32,331 nt of DNA, from positions 1 to 32,331 of the forward strand of contig BNVH01000040.1 in the NCBI GenBank assembly GCA_025997955.1, given 5' to 3'. The translations under genes were made by a program, and so were the position numbers. The notes under the pieces were generated by a model. It was not told the DNA's origin. It did not search any database and worked only from the letters and a program-made list of their open reading frames with translations. This DNA comes from Synergistales bacterium. Its GTDB lineage: Bacteria > Synergistota > Synergistia > Synergistales > Aminobacteriaceae. This document shows, in pieces, positions 7,268 to 15,679 of the stretch. Position 1 is the first letter of the stretch, and each line of letters begins with the position of its first letter.

Positions 7268-7297
7268 GTAGGGGCGGCCGAGGGTGGTCGCCTCTAC
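7268..7297. repeat. Short inverted repeat, GTAGGGGCGGCC type
   Basis: The arms GTAGGGGCGGCC (7268-7279) and GGTCGCCTCTAC (7286-7297) form a 12-bp stem with two G-U pairs and a 6-base loop. The GTAGGGGCGGC core recurs at 14343 and 24147, with a related form at 29978. It separates the lactate operon from lysS and sits just upstream of the lysS ribosome binding site. There is no T-run, so termination is uncertain. Confidence 0.65.
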
Positions 7298-7315
7298 CGA
7301 GGAGGAAAAATCAGA

Positions 7316-8857
7316 TTGTCAGACGCTCAAAATTCTGTTAGTACGGAAGTCATAGAAAACGAAAATGAAAACGAGATTTTGCGTCAGAGAAAGGAAAAAC
7401 TCGCGCGCCTTCGCGAAGAGGAGGGTTACGACCCTTACGTCGTGGAAAAATGGGACAGAAAGGACACCATATCGAGCATAAGAGAGCGCTTCGACCACGT
7501 TCAGCCCGATGAGGCGCTGCGCGATATCGTGCTTTGCACCGCCGGACGGTTGATGACCGTGAGGCGTCAGGGCAAGGCCACCTTTGCCGACCTATCCGAC
7601 GAGGACAACAGGATACAGCTATATTGCCAGTTTAACGAGCTTGGGGAAAAGAGCTACGAGTTCCTCAAAAAATGGGTGGACTCAGGCGACTGGGTTGGCG
7701 TCATAGGGCATCCCTGCCGGACGAAACGCGGCGAGCTCACCATTCTCGTGACCGAGTACAAGCTGCTCTCCAAAGCCCTTCGCCCCCTGCCCGAGAAGTG
7801 GCACGGCCTCACCGACACTGAGGCGCGCTATCGGCGCCGCTACACGGACCTCATAGCTAACCCAGAGGTCAGAGACACGTTTCGCGGTCGCGCCAAGATT
7901 ATAGCGTCATTCCGAAAGACCCTTGACGACCACGGGACGCTTGAGGTAGAGACGCCCATTCTCTCTGTCTTGGCCGGAGGCGCCGCCGCTCGTCCGTTCA
8001 AGACGTTCCACAACGCGCTCTCACTCGATATGTTCCTCCGAATAGCGCCAGAGCTCTATCTGAAACGCCTCGTAGTGGGTATGTTGGGGCGGGTCTATGA
8101 AATCGGCAAGCAATTCCGCAACGAGGGAATAGACACCATGCACAACCCGGAGTTCACCATGATGGAGGTCTACTGGCCCTACGCCGACTACGAGGACATG
8201 ATGAACTTGGCCGAGGAGCTCATTCGAAACGCGGCTCTCGCGGTCGGGGCGCTAAAAATAGAATGGGGCGGGGTGGAATTAGACTTAGAGAAACCGTTTC
8301 GCCGCGTAACCATGTTAGATATAGTCAAAGAATATACGGGGGTAGACTTCCGAACCGTTACAAGCGACTCGGAAGCGCGAAGAATCGCGGCCGAGAAAGG
8401 GATAGGCAAAGAGCTCAAGGGCGGGGAAAGCCGTTTTGCGGTGCTGAACCTCATGTTTGAGTCCTTCTGCGAGGATAAGCTGATAAACCCGACGTTCGTC
8501 ATAGGGCACCCAACTGAAATATCGCCCCTGTCGAAGCGCGACCCAGAAAACCCCGACTACACCCACCGCTTCGAGCTTTTTATGTGCGCACGTGAACTTG
8601 CCAACGCCTTTAGCGAGCTCAACGATCCCATTGACCAAAGAGGCCGCTTCGAGGAGCAGCTTCGCAAGAAAGAGGCCGGGGACGACGAAGCCCACGACTT
8701 CGACGAGGATTTTATAAACGCTATAGAGTCCGGTCTGCCGCCCACGGGAGGCATGGGGATAGGCATAGACAGGCTTGTGATGTTTCTGACAAACTCCCGC
8801 TCGATTCGCGACGTCATACTCTTCCCGCTTATGAAGCCGAAAGAGGGACGGCAATAG
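7316..8857 (+). CDS. lysS: Lysyl-tRNA synthetase, class II
   Basis: This 513-residue class II lysyl-tRNA synthetase charges tRNA-Lys in the cytoplasm. The N-terminal OB-fold anticodon-binding domain (about 70-180) includes AGRLMTVRRQGKATFADL. The catalytic domain has motif 2, FRNEGIDTMHNPEFTMMEVY (from 267), and motif 3, GMGIGIDRLVMFL (from 479). The length matches the bacterial family (about 490-515). The start is TTG at 7316, fixed by GAGGAGG at about 7300-7306, 9-10 bases upstream. The acidic, low-complexity N-terminus (about 35 residues) is typically variable. It is followed 9 bases later by cvpA. Confidence 0.95.
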   Translation: MSDAQNSVSTEVIENENENEILRQRKEKLARLREEEGYDPYVVEKWDRKDTISSIRERFDHVQPDEALRDIVLCTAGRLMTVRRQGKATFADLSDEDNRIQLYCQFNELGEKSYEFLKKWVDSGDWVGVIGHPCRTKRGELTILVTEYKLLSKALRPLPEKWHGLTDTEARYRRRYTDLIANPEVRDTFRGRAKIIASFRKTLDDHGTLEVETPILSVLAGGAAARPFKTFHNALSLDMFLRIAPELYLKRLVVGMLGRVYEIGKQFRNEGIDTMHNPEFTMMEVYWPYADYEDMMNLAEELIRNAALAVGALKIEWGGVELDLEKPFRRVTMLDIVKEYTGVDFRTVTSDSEARRIAAEKGIGKELKGGESRFAVLNLMFESFCEDKLINPTFVIGHPTEISPLSKRDPENPDYTHRFELFMCARELANAFSELNDPIDQRGRFEEQLRKKEAGDDEAHDFDEDFINAIESGLPPTGGMGIGIDRLVMFLTNSRSIRDVILFPLMKPKEGRQ

Positions 8858-8866
8858 GAGGCTTTT

Positions 8867-9421
8867 ATGGAATTTTATCAAATTTTCGACATAGCTTTCG
8901 CCTGCGTGGCGGCCTTTTTTATGTTCAGGGGGATAATGCGAGGCCTGACGGGGGAGATAATGTCCCTTGTGGGCCTTGTGGTCAGCGCGTTTTGCGGCTG
9001 GAGGTACGCGCGCGATTTAGCGGATTTTTGTATGAAATACTATGACATCATGGATAGGACGGTCTACGAGCTGACTTGCGCGGCGGTTATCTTTATAGTC
9101 GTATCCATAGTTTTTGCGCTCATCACCAAGATTTTGCACAGCGTTGTCCGCGTGGCGAATCTGTCCTTTCTTGATCATGCGCTCGGCGCTGTCTCAGGCG
9201 CCGCGCGCGCGTTTGCCCTTTTGGTGGTCATCTATGGCGTATCGTCTATTTTCCCGGTTATACCAAGCGATTGGATGAAAGACAGCATAGCCATGAAGGG
9301 GGCCGCCGTGGCTTGGCCGCCCGTGTTGCGCGTGCTCTCGGAAAAAGGCTGGGTGGACTTGGAGCAGCTGCGCAAAGACAATATGAGCGCGGAAAATATT
9401 TTCCAGTCCCAGACCAAGTAG
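8867..9421 (+). CDS. cvpA: CvpA family membrane protein
   Basis: This 184-residue CvpA-family inner-membrane protein has about four hydrophobic segments (roughly residues 3-20, 27-45, 66-90 and 105-128), with the characteristic early RGIMRGLTGEIMSLVGLVVSA. CvpA homologues are linked to colicin V production and envelope maintenance, but their biochemical role is not known. It starts 9 bases after lysS with AGGAGG (8855-8860) upstream of the ATG. It ends 4 bases before mutS2. The cvpA-mutS2 neighbourhood is common in bacteria, which supports the call. Confidence 0.85.
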   Translation: MEFYQIFDIAFACVAAFFMFRGIMRGLTGEIMSLVGLVVSAFCGWRYARDLADFCMKYYDIMDRTVYELTCAAVIFIVVSIVFALITKILHSVVRVANLSFLDHALGAVSGAARAFALLVVIYGVSSIFPVIPSDWMKDSIAMKGAAVAWPPVLRVLSEKGWVDLEQLRKDNMSAENIFQSQTK

Positions 9422-9425
9422 TGGT

Positions 9426-11789
9426 ATGCGCATATCAGAACCCACGCTTCGCCTTTTGGAGTTTGAAAAATCCCTTTTCCCTTTCGCCGAAAATCTCAGG
9501 GGCGAGCTTGGGGAAAAGACTCTATCCTCGATTTTGCCATGCGACACCTTCGAGCAGCTTGAGGCAAAACGCGCGCTCCTCACGTCTTGGCGCGAATGCT
9601 CTGACAAAAACGGGGACAGGTGGCTCCCCTGGAACGGAAACGCCGTAGCCGTGACGGGCCTTTTTCCTCAGGCGAAGCGAAGCGGTCTGCTCTTGGGCGA
9701 GGAGCTGCTGAAAATCCGTTTTCTTCTCGACCTCGCCATGAAAACCAAGACGGCGCTCATAGATTTTGAGACGGAGTATCCGGCGTTCGGCGCACTCGCG
9801 AGGCGCGTGCGCGACTTTACACCGGAACTCGGCGAGCTCTCCGTGATAGAGGACGCCGGGAGAGTGGCCGACAACGCCTCGCCTCGTCTTTTGGAGGTAA
9901 GGAACGAGCTCGAAACCCTAAAACGCGCGGGGCGCAAAACCGCCCTTCGCCTGATGGACGACTCCAGTATTTTAAATATGCTCCAAGAACGCACTCTGAC
10001 ATGGAGAGAGGGGCGTTTTCTCCTGCTTGTGCGCCAGGAGTACATCAACCGCTTCCCCGGGCTTTTGGTAGACAGGTCAACATCCGGCAACTCCGTCTAT
10101 ATGGAGCCGAGGATATTGTCGTCCGTAAACAACCGCCTCATGCTTTTGACAAAAGACGAGCATGACGAGGAAATTTTGATTTTAATGGGGCTCACGCGCA
10201 AAGTTTTAGCTCGGGAACGCGCCGTTTTGGACGCGGAGAGCGCTCTCGGCGAGATGGACATGCTCTTCGCGTGCATTGAGGTCATGAGAAAAAAACACTG
10301 GACATTGCCGGAGACGACGCGCGCCGCGCGCTTTCGCTTGGTCGGGGCGAAGCACCCGCTCTTGCGCGACGCGGCCGTCCCAGTGGACGTCCACTGCGGA
10401 ACTGACTTTACGACTCTTGTTATAACCGGCCCTAACACCGGCGGAAAGACCGTCGTGCTGAAGACCGCGGGGCTTTGCGCGGCGCTCGCCTGGGCGGGTC
10501 TGCCTATCCCCTCCCGCGACGGTTCTTTGGTCGGGAATATAGACGCTGTCTACGCCGACATAGGAGACGAGCAGAGCATTGAGCAAAACCTGTCGACTTT
10601 CAGCGCGCATCTTAAAAATATTGTGGAAATCCTAAAATCCGCCACCGCCAAATCTCTTGTGCTTTTAGACGAGCTTGGCGCGGGCACAGACCCTCACGAG
10701 GGCGCAGCCTTGGGCGTGGCCATATTGGACACTTTGAGAGAAAAACACACTCTAACGCTCGCGTCCACGCACCATAACCCAATCAAACAGTACGCGCTCC
10801 TGACTCACTCGGTCGAGACGGCGAGCATGGAGTTCGACTCGGAAAACCTATCGCCGACCTATCGCCTACTCATGGGCGTGCCGGGCAAGAGCAACGCGCT
10901 ACTTATCGCCCGTCGTTGGGGAATGCCTGAGAGCGTATTGAAGCGCGCGCTCGCCTCGCTCAAGGAGCGCGAGGTGTCAGTCGAGGAGCTGATGGGGGAG
11001 CTGAACGAACGCCGCGCCGTCATAGACAAAATGGAGCGCGAGATGGACAAAGAGCGCGCCGAGGTGAACAGGCTCAAAAAAAATTACGAGGATAGGGTCG
11101 CTGAGATAGAGTTTCAAAAGGATAAAATAATGGAGGCGGCCGACAGGCGGGCGTCGGATTTGCTATCTAAGGCCGACATGACCTCCCGCGAGCTTATAAG
11201 GGGATTGGAGGAGGCTGCTAAATCGGCGGCGCACAAAGAGTTGAGCGGCAAGAGGCAGGATGTTCAAAAAATAATAAAAGGGCTTGAAGCCCGTCAGGCC
11301 AAGCGCTTGGCGCGCGAGTTAGAGAGCGCCAGACCTGAGACGTTCGAGCCGCGTGTCGGCGCGACAGTGCAAGTCGCCGGCAGCGGCATAGTTGGGGTTA
11401 TAGAGTTCATAAAGGGCGGACAGGCCATGCTCATAGCCGGCCCTATGCGCGTGGAAGTTCCGCTCGAACGGTTGGCCGAGACTAAAAAAACCGCAAAAGT
11501 GGCCGCTCCCCCCACGGACACGTCATCGCTCAAGACGTCTGAGTCCGTGCCGAGCTCGATAATGGTTCGCGGAATGAACGTCGACGAGGCCATGCCTATT
11601 GTTATGAGTTATTTAGACAAAGCCTACAGAGCCGGATATTCGAGCGTCTTAGTCATACACGGGCGAGGGGAGGGCATACTGCGCCGTGAGGTTCACGCCC
11701 TTTGCAAACGCCTGAAATACGTATCGGATTATCACTTGGGCGACATAAGCGAGGGCGGGTACGGCGTGACGGTGGTTGAATTTGATTAG
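9426..11789 (+). CDS. mutS2: MutS2 ATPase/endonuclease
   Basis: This 787-residue MutS2 has the N-terminal MutS core (from LRLLEFEK), then the ATPase with Walker A GPNTGGKTVV at 335-344, DEQSIEQNLSTFSAHLKNI, and Walker B LVLLDELGAGTDP. A long charged coiled coil (about 510-625) follows, and a C-terminal Smr nuclease domain (about 710-787) contains VLVIHGRGEGILRREV. MutS2 suppresses homologous recombination and, in some bacteria, acts on collided ribosomes. The length is typical (about 780-790). There is no clear Shine-Dalgarno before the ATG at 9426; because cvpA stops 4 bases earlier, re-initiation is probable. Confidence 0.95.
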   Translation: MRISEPTLRLLEFEKSLFPFAENLRGELGEKTLSSILPCDTFEQLEAKRALLTSWRECSDKNGDRWLPWNGNAVAVTGLFPQAKRSGLLLGEELLKIRFLLDLAMKTKTALIDFETEYPAFGALARRVRDFTPELGELSVIEDAGRVADNASPRLLEVRNELETLKRAGRKTALRLMDDSSILNMLQERTLTWREGRFLLLVRQEYINRFPGLLVDRSTSGNSVYMEPRILSSVNNRLMLLTKDEHDEEILILMGLTRKVLARERAVLDAESALGEMDMLFACIEVMRKKHWTLPETTRAARFRLVGAKHPLLRDAAVPVDVHCGTDFTTLVITGPNTGGKTVVLKTAGLCAALAWAGLPIPSRDGSLVGNIDAVYADIGDEQSIEQNLSTFSAHLKNIVEILKSATAKSLVLLDELGAGTDPHEGAALGVAILDTLREKHTLTLASTHHNPIKQYALLTHSVETASMEFDSENLSPTYRLLMGVPGKSNALLIARRWGMPESVLKRALASLKEREVSVEELMGELNERRAVIDKMEREMDKERAEVNRLKKNYEDRVAEIEFQKDKIMEAADRRASDLLSKADMTSRELIRGLEEAAKSAAHKELSGKRQDVQKIIKGLEARQAKRLARELESARPETFEPRVGATVQVAGSGIVGVIEFIKGGQAMLIAGPMRVEVPLERLAETKKTAKVAAPPTDTSSLKTSESVPSSIMVRGMNVDEAMPIVMSYLDKAYRAGYSSVLVIHGRGEGILRREVHALCKRLKYVSDYHLGDISEGGYGVTVVEFD

Positions 11790-11803
11790 GGATAGCGTAT
11801 AAT
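11776..11803 (+). promoter_or_regulatory. Possible leuS promoter
   Basis: TTGAAT (11776-11781) and a perfect TATAAT (11798-11803) are separated by 16 bases, at the very end of mutS2. The start site would fall near 11810, leaving a leader of about 30 bases with AGGAGGG before the leuS ATG. leuS could thus be transcribed independently of the upstream genes. Confidence 0.45.
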
Positions 11804-11838
11804 TACGAGATGTTTTCCAAACAGGAGGGAAATATTGC

Positions 11839-14346
11839 ATGAGCTATGATTTTCAGGCCACAGAATCTAAGTGGCAAAAAATATGGGACGATAAAAAAAC
11901 TTTCGAGGTCGAGACAAACTCCGAGAAGCCTAAATTTTACTGTCTTGAGATGTTTCCTTATCCAAGCGGGGCTCTGCACATGGGGCATGTCCGCAACTAT
12001 TCTATGGGGGATATGCTCGCGCGCTTCCTTCGCAAGAGGGGCATGAACGTTCTCTATCCGATGGGCTTTGACGCTTTCGGAATGCCAGCCGAAAACGCGG
12101 CCATCAAATACAAAACCAAGCCCCACGACTGGACATGGCAGAACATCGAGTACATGACAGAACAGCTCAAGCGCATGGGCTACAGCTACGACTGGCGTAG
12201 GCGCGTCGAGAGCTGCAGCCCGCTGTATTACCGCTGGAATCAATGGCTTTTCCTCCAGATGCACAGGCGCGGGCTTATCTATCGCAAACAGGCGCCGGTG
12301 AACTGGTGCGAAAAGTGCGGCACGGTACTGGCAAACGAGCAGGTTGTCAGCGGGGAGTGTTGGCGCTGCGGTACGCCCGTCACCAAAAAGAACTTGGAGC
12401 AGTGGTTCATCAAGATAACAGATTACGCGCAGGAGCTCTTGGACAACATCGACACCGAGCTGAAGGGATGGCCCGAGCGAGTCCGTATAATGCAGCGCAA
12501 CTGGATAGGGCGCTCTGAGGGAGCCAAGCTGTCGTTTGAGCTCCCCGAACTCGACTACACCATAGACGCGTTCACCACACGCTTCGACACGGTGTACGGC
12601 ATCACGTTCATAGCCCTTGCGCCCGAGCACGAGCTTGTGCATAAAATTATCTCGCGTATGCCGGAGAGCGAGTCGCGCGCGATTATAGACTTCGTGGCTC
12701 GGTGCTCCGCCCAAAGCTCAATAGAGAGATCCGACGCCGGCGGCGAGAAACTCGGCCTCAAGACGCCCTTCTTCGGAAAACACCCGGTAACGGGCAAACC
12801 CATACCTATCTGGATAGCGAACTATATCCTAATGGACTACGGCACTGGCGCCATTATGGGCGTCCCGGCGCACGACCAGCGCGACTTTGAATTCGCCCGA
12901 AAGTACGATATAGAGATAATCCCGGTTATACAGCCGGAGGGCGAACATCTTGACGGTAAAACGATGAAAGTCGCTTTCGTGGACGACGGGACGTCCTGCA
13001 ATTCCGGTGAGTTTGACGGCCTTCCCACGCAAAAGGCCATAGAGGCCATGATAGACTGGGGCGAGAAAAATGCTTACTGCGCTCGTGAGGTGAACTTCCG
13101 CCTCCGCGACTGGCTCATATCGCGCCAAAGATACTGGGGTACGCCCATTCCTTTCGTGCACTGCCCGAAATGCGGCTTCGTGCCCGTGCCGGAAGAGCAG
13201 CTCCCGGTCCTGCTGCCCGAGGACGTAGAGGTGACGGACGTAGGGCGATCTCCGCTGCTTGACATACCGGAGTGGTTAGAGACCACGTGCCCCGTCTGCG
13301 GTTCGCCCGCGCGCCGCGAAGCCGATACTATGGACACGTTCTTCTGTTCGTCTTGGTACTTTGACAGATACTGCTCTTCGATAGCGCCGGAGCGCTACGA
13401 CAAGGGCGCTTTCGACCCCAAAGACACGGACTACTGGATGCCCGTCGACCAATACATCGGAGGCATAGAACACGCCTGCCTCCACCTCATCTACGCCCGC
13501 TTTTTTACTATGTTCTTGTCGGATATAGGGCTTCTTAAAAAGGACCTTCGCGAGCCCTTCACCAACCTCCTAACTCAAGGCATGGTCATAAAGGACGGCG
13601 CTAAGATGTCGAAGTCCCTCGGCAATGTCGTTGACCCTACGGAAATAGTGAACAAGTACGGCGCCGATACAGTGCGCCTCTTTATCCTCTTCGCGGCTCC
13701 GCCGCAGAACGACCTCGACTGGTCGGAAGAGGGCGTCGAGGGCGCGAGCCGCTTCCTGTCTCGCGTATGGCGTTTTGTGGAGGACAACTTAGACGACCTC
13801 AAAAATTCGCCCGATGAGCGCGTTCCGATGGCAAGCCTGACTGAGACGGCGTACCGCGACTTCAAGCGCAAAATCCACAATACCATCCTCTCCGTGACGC
13901 GCGATATAGACGTCGAAAAACAGTTCAACACGGCTATAGCGCGTCTCATGGAGCTGACAAACGCGCTTTATACGTTCAAAGCGAGTGATACGGCCGCCCG
14001 CGCGCTGAGACGCGAAGCCGTGGATACGCTCCTGAGCTGCCTTTCGCCTTTCAGCCCTCACATAACTGAGGAGCTTTGGCAGATGTTGGGTCACGACACG
14101 CTCCTGTCCATAACCCCGTGGCCGACGGAGGACGTCGCGGCCTTAGCCGCGGATTCGGTCGTTGTGGTGGTTCAGTTCAACGGCAAAGTCAGAGTGAAGA
14201 TGACGCTCCCCGCCGGCCTTGACGAGGCGAAGCTCAAAGAGACGGTGATGAACGACCCACAGGTCAAAGAGCGCCTGAGCGGCGTCGAGATAGTCAAGAC
14301 CATAGTCGTGCCAGATAAGCTCGTGAATATCGTCGTGAAAGGGTAG
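11839..14346 (+). CDS. leuS: Leucyl-tRNA synthetase
   Basis: This 835-residue class I leucyl-tRNA synthetase has the HIGH-type motif HMGH at 47-50 (within YPSGALHMGHVRNYS) and KMSKS at 589-593. Between them are an editing (CP1) domain containing TTRFDTVYGITFIALAPEHE and Zn-type Cys pairs (CEKCG/CWRCG near 155-178 and CPKCG/CPVCG near 440-493). The anticodon-binding domain is at about 665-780. The length is within the bacterial range (about 800-880). AGGAGGG about 9 bases upstream supports the ATG. The stop lies inside a GTAGGGGCGGC repeat shared with the holA start. Confidence 0.97.
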   Translation: MSYDFQATESKWQKIWDDKKTFEVETNSEKPKFYCLEMFPYPSGALHMGHVRNYSMGDMLARFLRKRGMNVLYPMGFDAFGMPAENAAIKYKTKPHDWTWQNIEYMTEQLKRMGYSYDWRRRVESCSPLYYRWNQWLFLQMHRRGLIYRKQAPVNWCEKCGTVLANEQVVSGECWRCGTPVTKKNLEQWFIKITDYAQELLDNIDTELKGWPERVRIMQRNWIGRSEGAKLSFELPELDYTIDAFTTRFDTVYGITFIALAPEHELVHKIISRMPESESRAIIDFVARCSAQSSIERSDAGGEKLGLKTPFFGKHPVTGKPIPIWIANYILMDYGTGAIMGVPAHDQRDFEFARKYDIEIIPVIQPEGEHLDGKTMKVAFVDDGTSCNSGEFDGLPTQKAIEAMIDWGEKNAYCAREVNFRLRDWLISRQRYWGTPIPFVHCPKCGFVPVPEEQLPVLLPEDVEVTDVGRSPLLDIPEWLETTCPVCGSPARREADTMDTFFCSSWYFDRYCSSIAPERYDKGAFDPKDTDYWMPVDQYIGGIEHACLHLIYARFFTMFLSDIGLLKKDLREPFTNLLTQGMVIKDGAKMSKSLGNVVDPTEIVNKYGADTVRLFILFAAPPQNDLDWSEEGVEGASRFLSRVWRFVEDNLDDLKNSPDERVPMASLTETAYRDFKRKIHNTILSVTRDIDVEKQFNTAIARLMELTNALYTFKASDTAARALRREAVDTLLSCLSPFSPHITEELWQMLGHDTLLSITPWPTEDVAALAADSVVVVVQFNGKVRVKMTLPAGLDEAKLKETVMNDPQVKERLSGVEIVKTIVVPDKLVNIVVKG

Positions 14347-14364
14347 GGGCGGCAATGCCCCTTC
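14343..14364. repeat. Inverted repeat spanning the leuS stop and holA start
   Basis: GTAGGGGC (14343-14350) and GCCCCTTC (14357-14364) form an 8-position stem with one mismatch around a 6-base loop. It shares the GTAGGGGCGGC core with the copies at 7268 and 24147. Its TAG is the leuS stop codon and its right half contains the holA ATG, so the repeat has been incorporated into the coding junction. Confidence 0.55.
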
Positions 14365-15308
14365 TAATTGCCATCGAAGCCCACGAGGCTCAGAGGCGCA
14401 AATTAGAGGAGACTATCTCAGACCTCGCTAAAAAGGGTTACGATCTGGTAGGCAAAGTGGAGGCCGCTTCGTTCAAGAGCGCGTCCGACTCCGCTTGGAC
14501 TGACGTGTTGTCGGCGTCTCGCAGCGGCGGGCTTTTCTCCGAAAAAACCCTGAGCGTAGTAGAAGGAGCGGAGGCGCTTGGGCCTTTCCCGATCGCGCTC
14601 TTGGACTGCCTCGAAGACGACGGCGCTGACAACGTAGTCGTAGCGGTCTTTTCAGGTGACACGAAAAAGATATTCACCAAGGAGTCAGTTGGAAAAATCA
14701 AATTTATCAAGGCTGACACCGAGATAAAGCCCTGGGAGCGCCGCGATTGGCTGCTGAGAATGGCGAATGAGCGCGGCGCGAAGATGGATAGCGACGCGGC
14801 GGCTCTTTTGTGTGACTTTATGACGTCGACGGAGGAGCTCAGGAGCGAGCTCGACAAACTCTCACTCGCCGCCGATAACGCCCCCATAACGGTAGACACC
14901 GTCCGGAGGCTTTCGTTTGACGAGGGCGGAAACTCCATGCTGCGCTTTCTTGACGGGGTTTGCGAGGGACGCGTGGCTGACGTCGTAACTTCCTTGCGTC
15001 ACCTTGAGGGCGAGCCCGTACTGCCGCTCCTGACCGCGCTCTACAACCGTCTTCGCCCAGCTCTTTATATAGCGTTGACATCCCCCAAGACAGAGGCGCA
15101 ATTTTTGGCGGCCATAGGCGCGACGCGAGAGTACGCCCTCCGCATGGCACGGACGGCGCTGCGAAACTTCGGCGCGGACAACATCAAACTCTTTATGCTG
15201 CGCCTGATTCGCCTGTCCTACATCGAAAAGACCGGCCTGAGCGAAGGCTGGCCGGGGTTTGAGGCCGCGCTGTGGGGGTTGATGGGAAACTCCGAAAGGA
15301 CAAAATAA
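14355..15308 (+). CDS. holA: DNA polymerase III delta subunit
   Basis: This 317-residue HolA-family clamp-loader delta subunit would open the beta sliding clamp in the replisome. Family-typical features are the N-terminal region with SGGLFSEKTLSVVEGAEAL, followed by VVAVFSGDTKK, and a middle with TSTEELRSELDKLSL where HolA proteins carry their conserved E-L-KL block. The C-terminal helical collar includes LLTALYNRLRPALY. The sequence is divergent but the length is normal (about 320-345). It starts 8 bases after the leuS stop. The leuS-holA arrangement resembles the E. coli leuS-lptE-holA cluster. Confidence 0.8.
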   Translation: MPLLIAIEAHEAQRRKLEETISDLAKKGYDLVGKVEAASFKSASDSAWTDVLSASRSGGLFSEKTLSVVEGAEALGPFPIALLDCLEDDGADNVVVAVFSGDTKKIFTKESVGKIKFIKADTEIKPWERRDWLLRMANERGAKMDSDAAALLCDFMTSTEELRSELDKLSLAADNAPITVDTVRRLSFDEGGNSMLRFLDGVCEGRVADVVTSLRHLEGEPVLPLLTALYNRLRPALYIALTSPKTEAQFLAAIGATREYALRMARTALRNFGADNIKLFMLRLIRLSYIEKTGLSEGWPGFEAALWGLMGNSERTK

Positions 15309-15322
15309 TTTAATTGTGCTTT

Positions 15323-15351
15323 TTGTAATTTTTATAGTTATGTTGTATAAT
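15323..15351 (+). promoter_or_regulatory. Sigma-70-like promoter upstream of the FAD oxidoreductase
   Basis: TTGTAA (15323-15328) and a perfect TATAAT (15346-15351) have a 17-base spacer in AT-rich DNA just after holA. The transcript would carry a leader of about 300 bases to the gene at 15657, antisense to the small ORF at 15407-15679. I do not recognise a riboswitch in that leader. Confidence 0.5.
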
Positions 15352-15406
15352 GAGCCATCGGCGCGGGACTTCGGACTCTTTGGGACAAAAACTTAACCGT
15401 CACGGG

Positions 15407-15679
15407 TTACCTAACAAAGAACCAGAAAATCAGTCCCATTATTAAGCAACCGGCAGAGGCAATAAGCAACCATTCGATGGGGTACTTATTGCTTCTGCGC
15501 TTTTTAAAGTGACGTTTCAGCTCACGCATGACGATCACCGGATTTCCGCAGGCAATTTTCCCCAGATGATACCCCTTGCTCAGTATCGGGTCACCCTTCA
15601 TGGTGTAGTATATCAAATATGTTTTTATTACACCATTTGAAAGGATATGAAAACCAATGAAAAACCATATCAAAATCAT
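15407..15679 (-). CDS. Small membrane protein, unknown
   Basis: This 90-residue ORF has a hydrophobic N-terminus (MILIWFFIGFHILSNG, about residues 1-25), a polar and basic middle (RELKRHFKKRRSNK) and a C-terminal membrane segment (EWLLIASAGCLIMGLIFWFFV, about 68-89). This suggests a two-helix protein with a basic cytoplasmic loop. Codon use looks protein-like, but no clear ribosome binding site precedes either the ATG at 15679 or the internal ATG at 15601 (64-residue form). It is antisense to the leader and first codons of the FAD oxidoreductase gene. I do not recognise a family; it may be spurious. Confidence 0.4.
   Translation of the reverse strand: MILIWFFIGFHILSNGVIKTYLIYYTMKGDPILSKGYHLGKIACGNPVIVMRELKRHFKKRRSNKYPIEWLLIASAGCLIMGLIFWFFVR

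Noticed and set aside
11803..12714. Minus-strand ORF of about 303 codons opposite leuS
   Set aside because: It overlaps the conserved leuS catalytic region with no ribosome binding site or family resemblance; a shadow of leuS coding.
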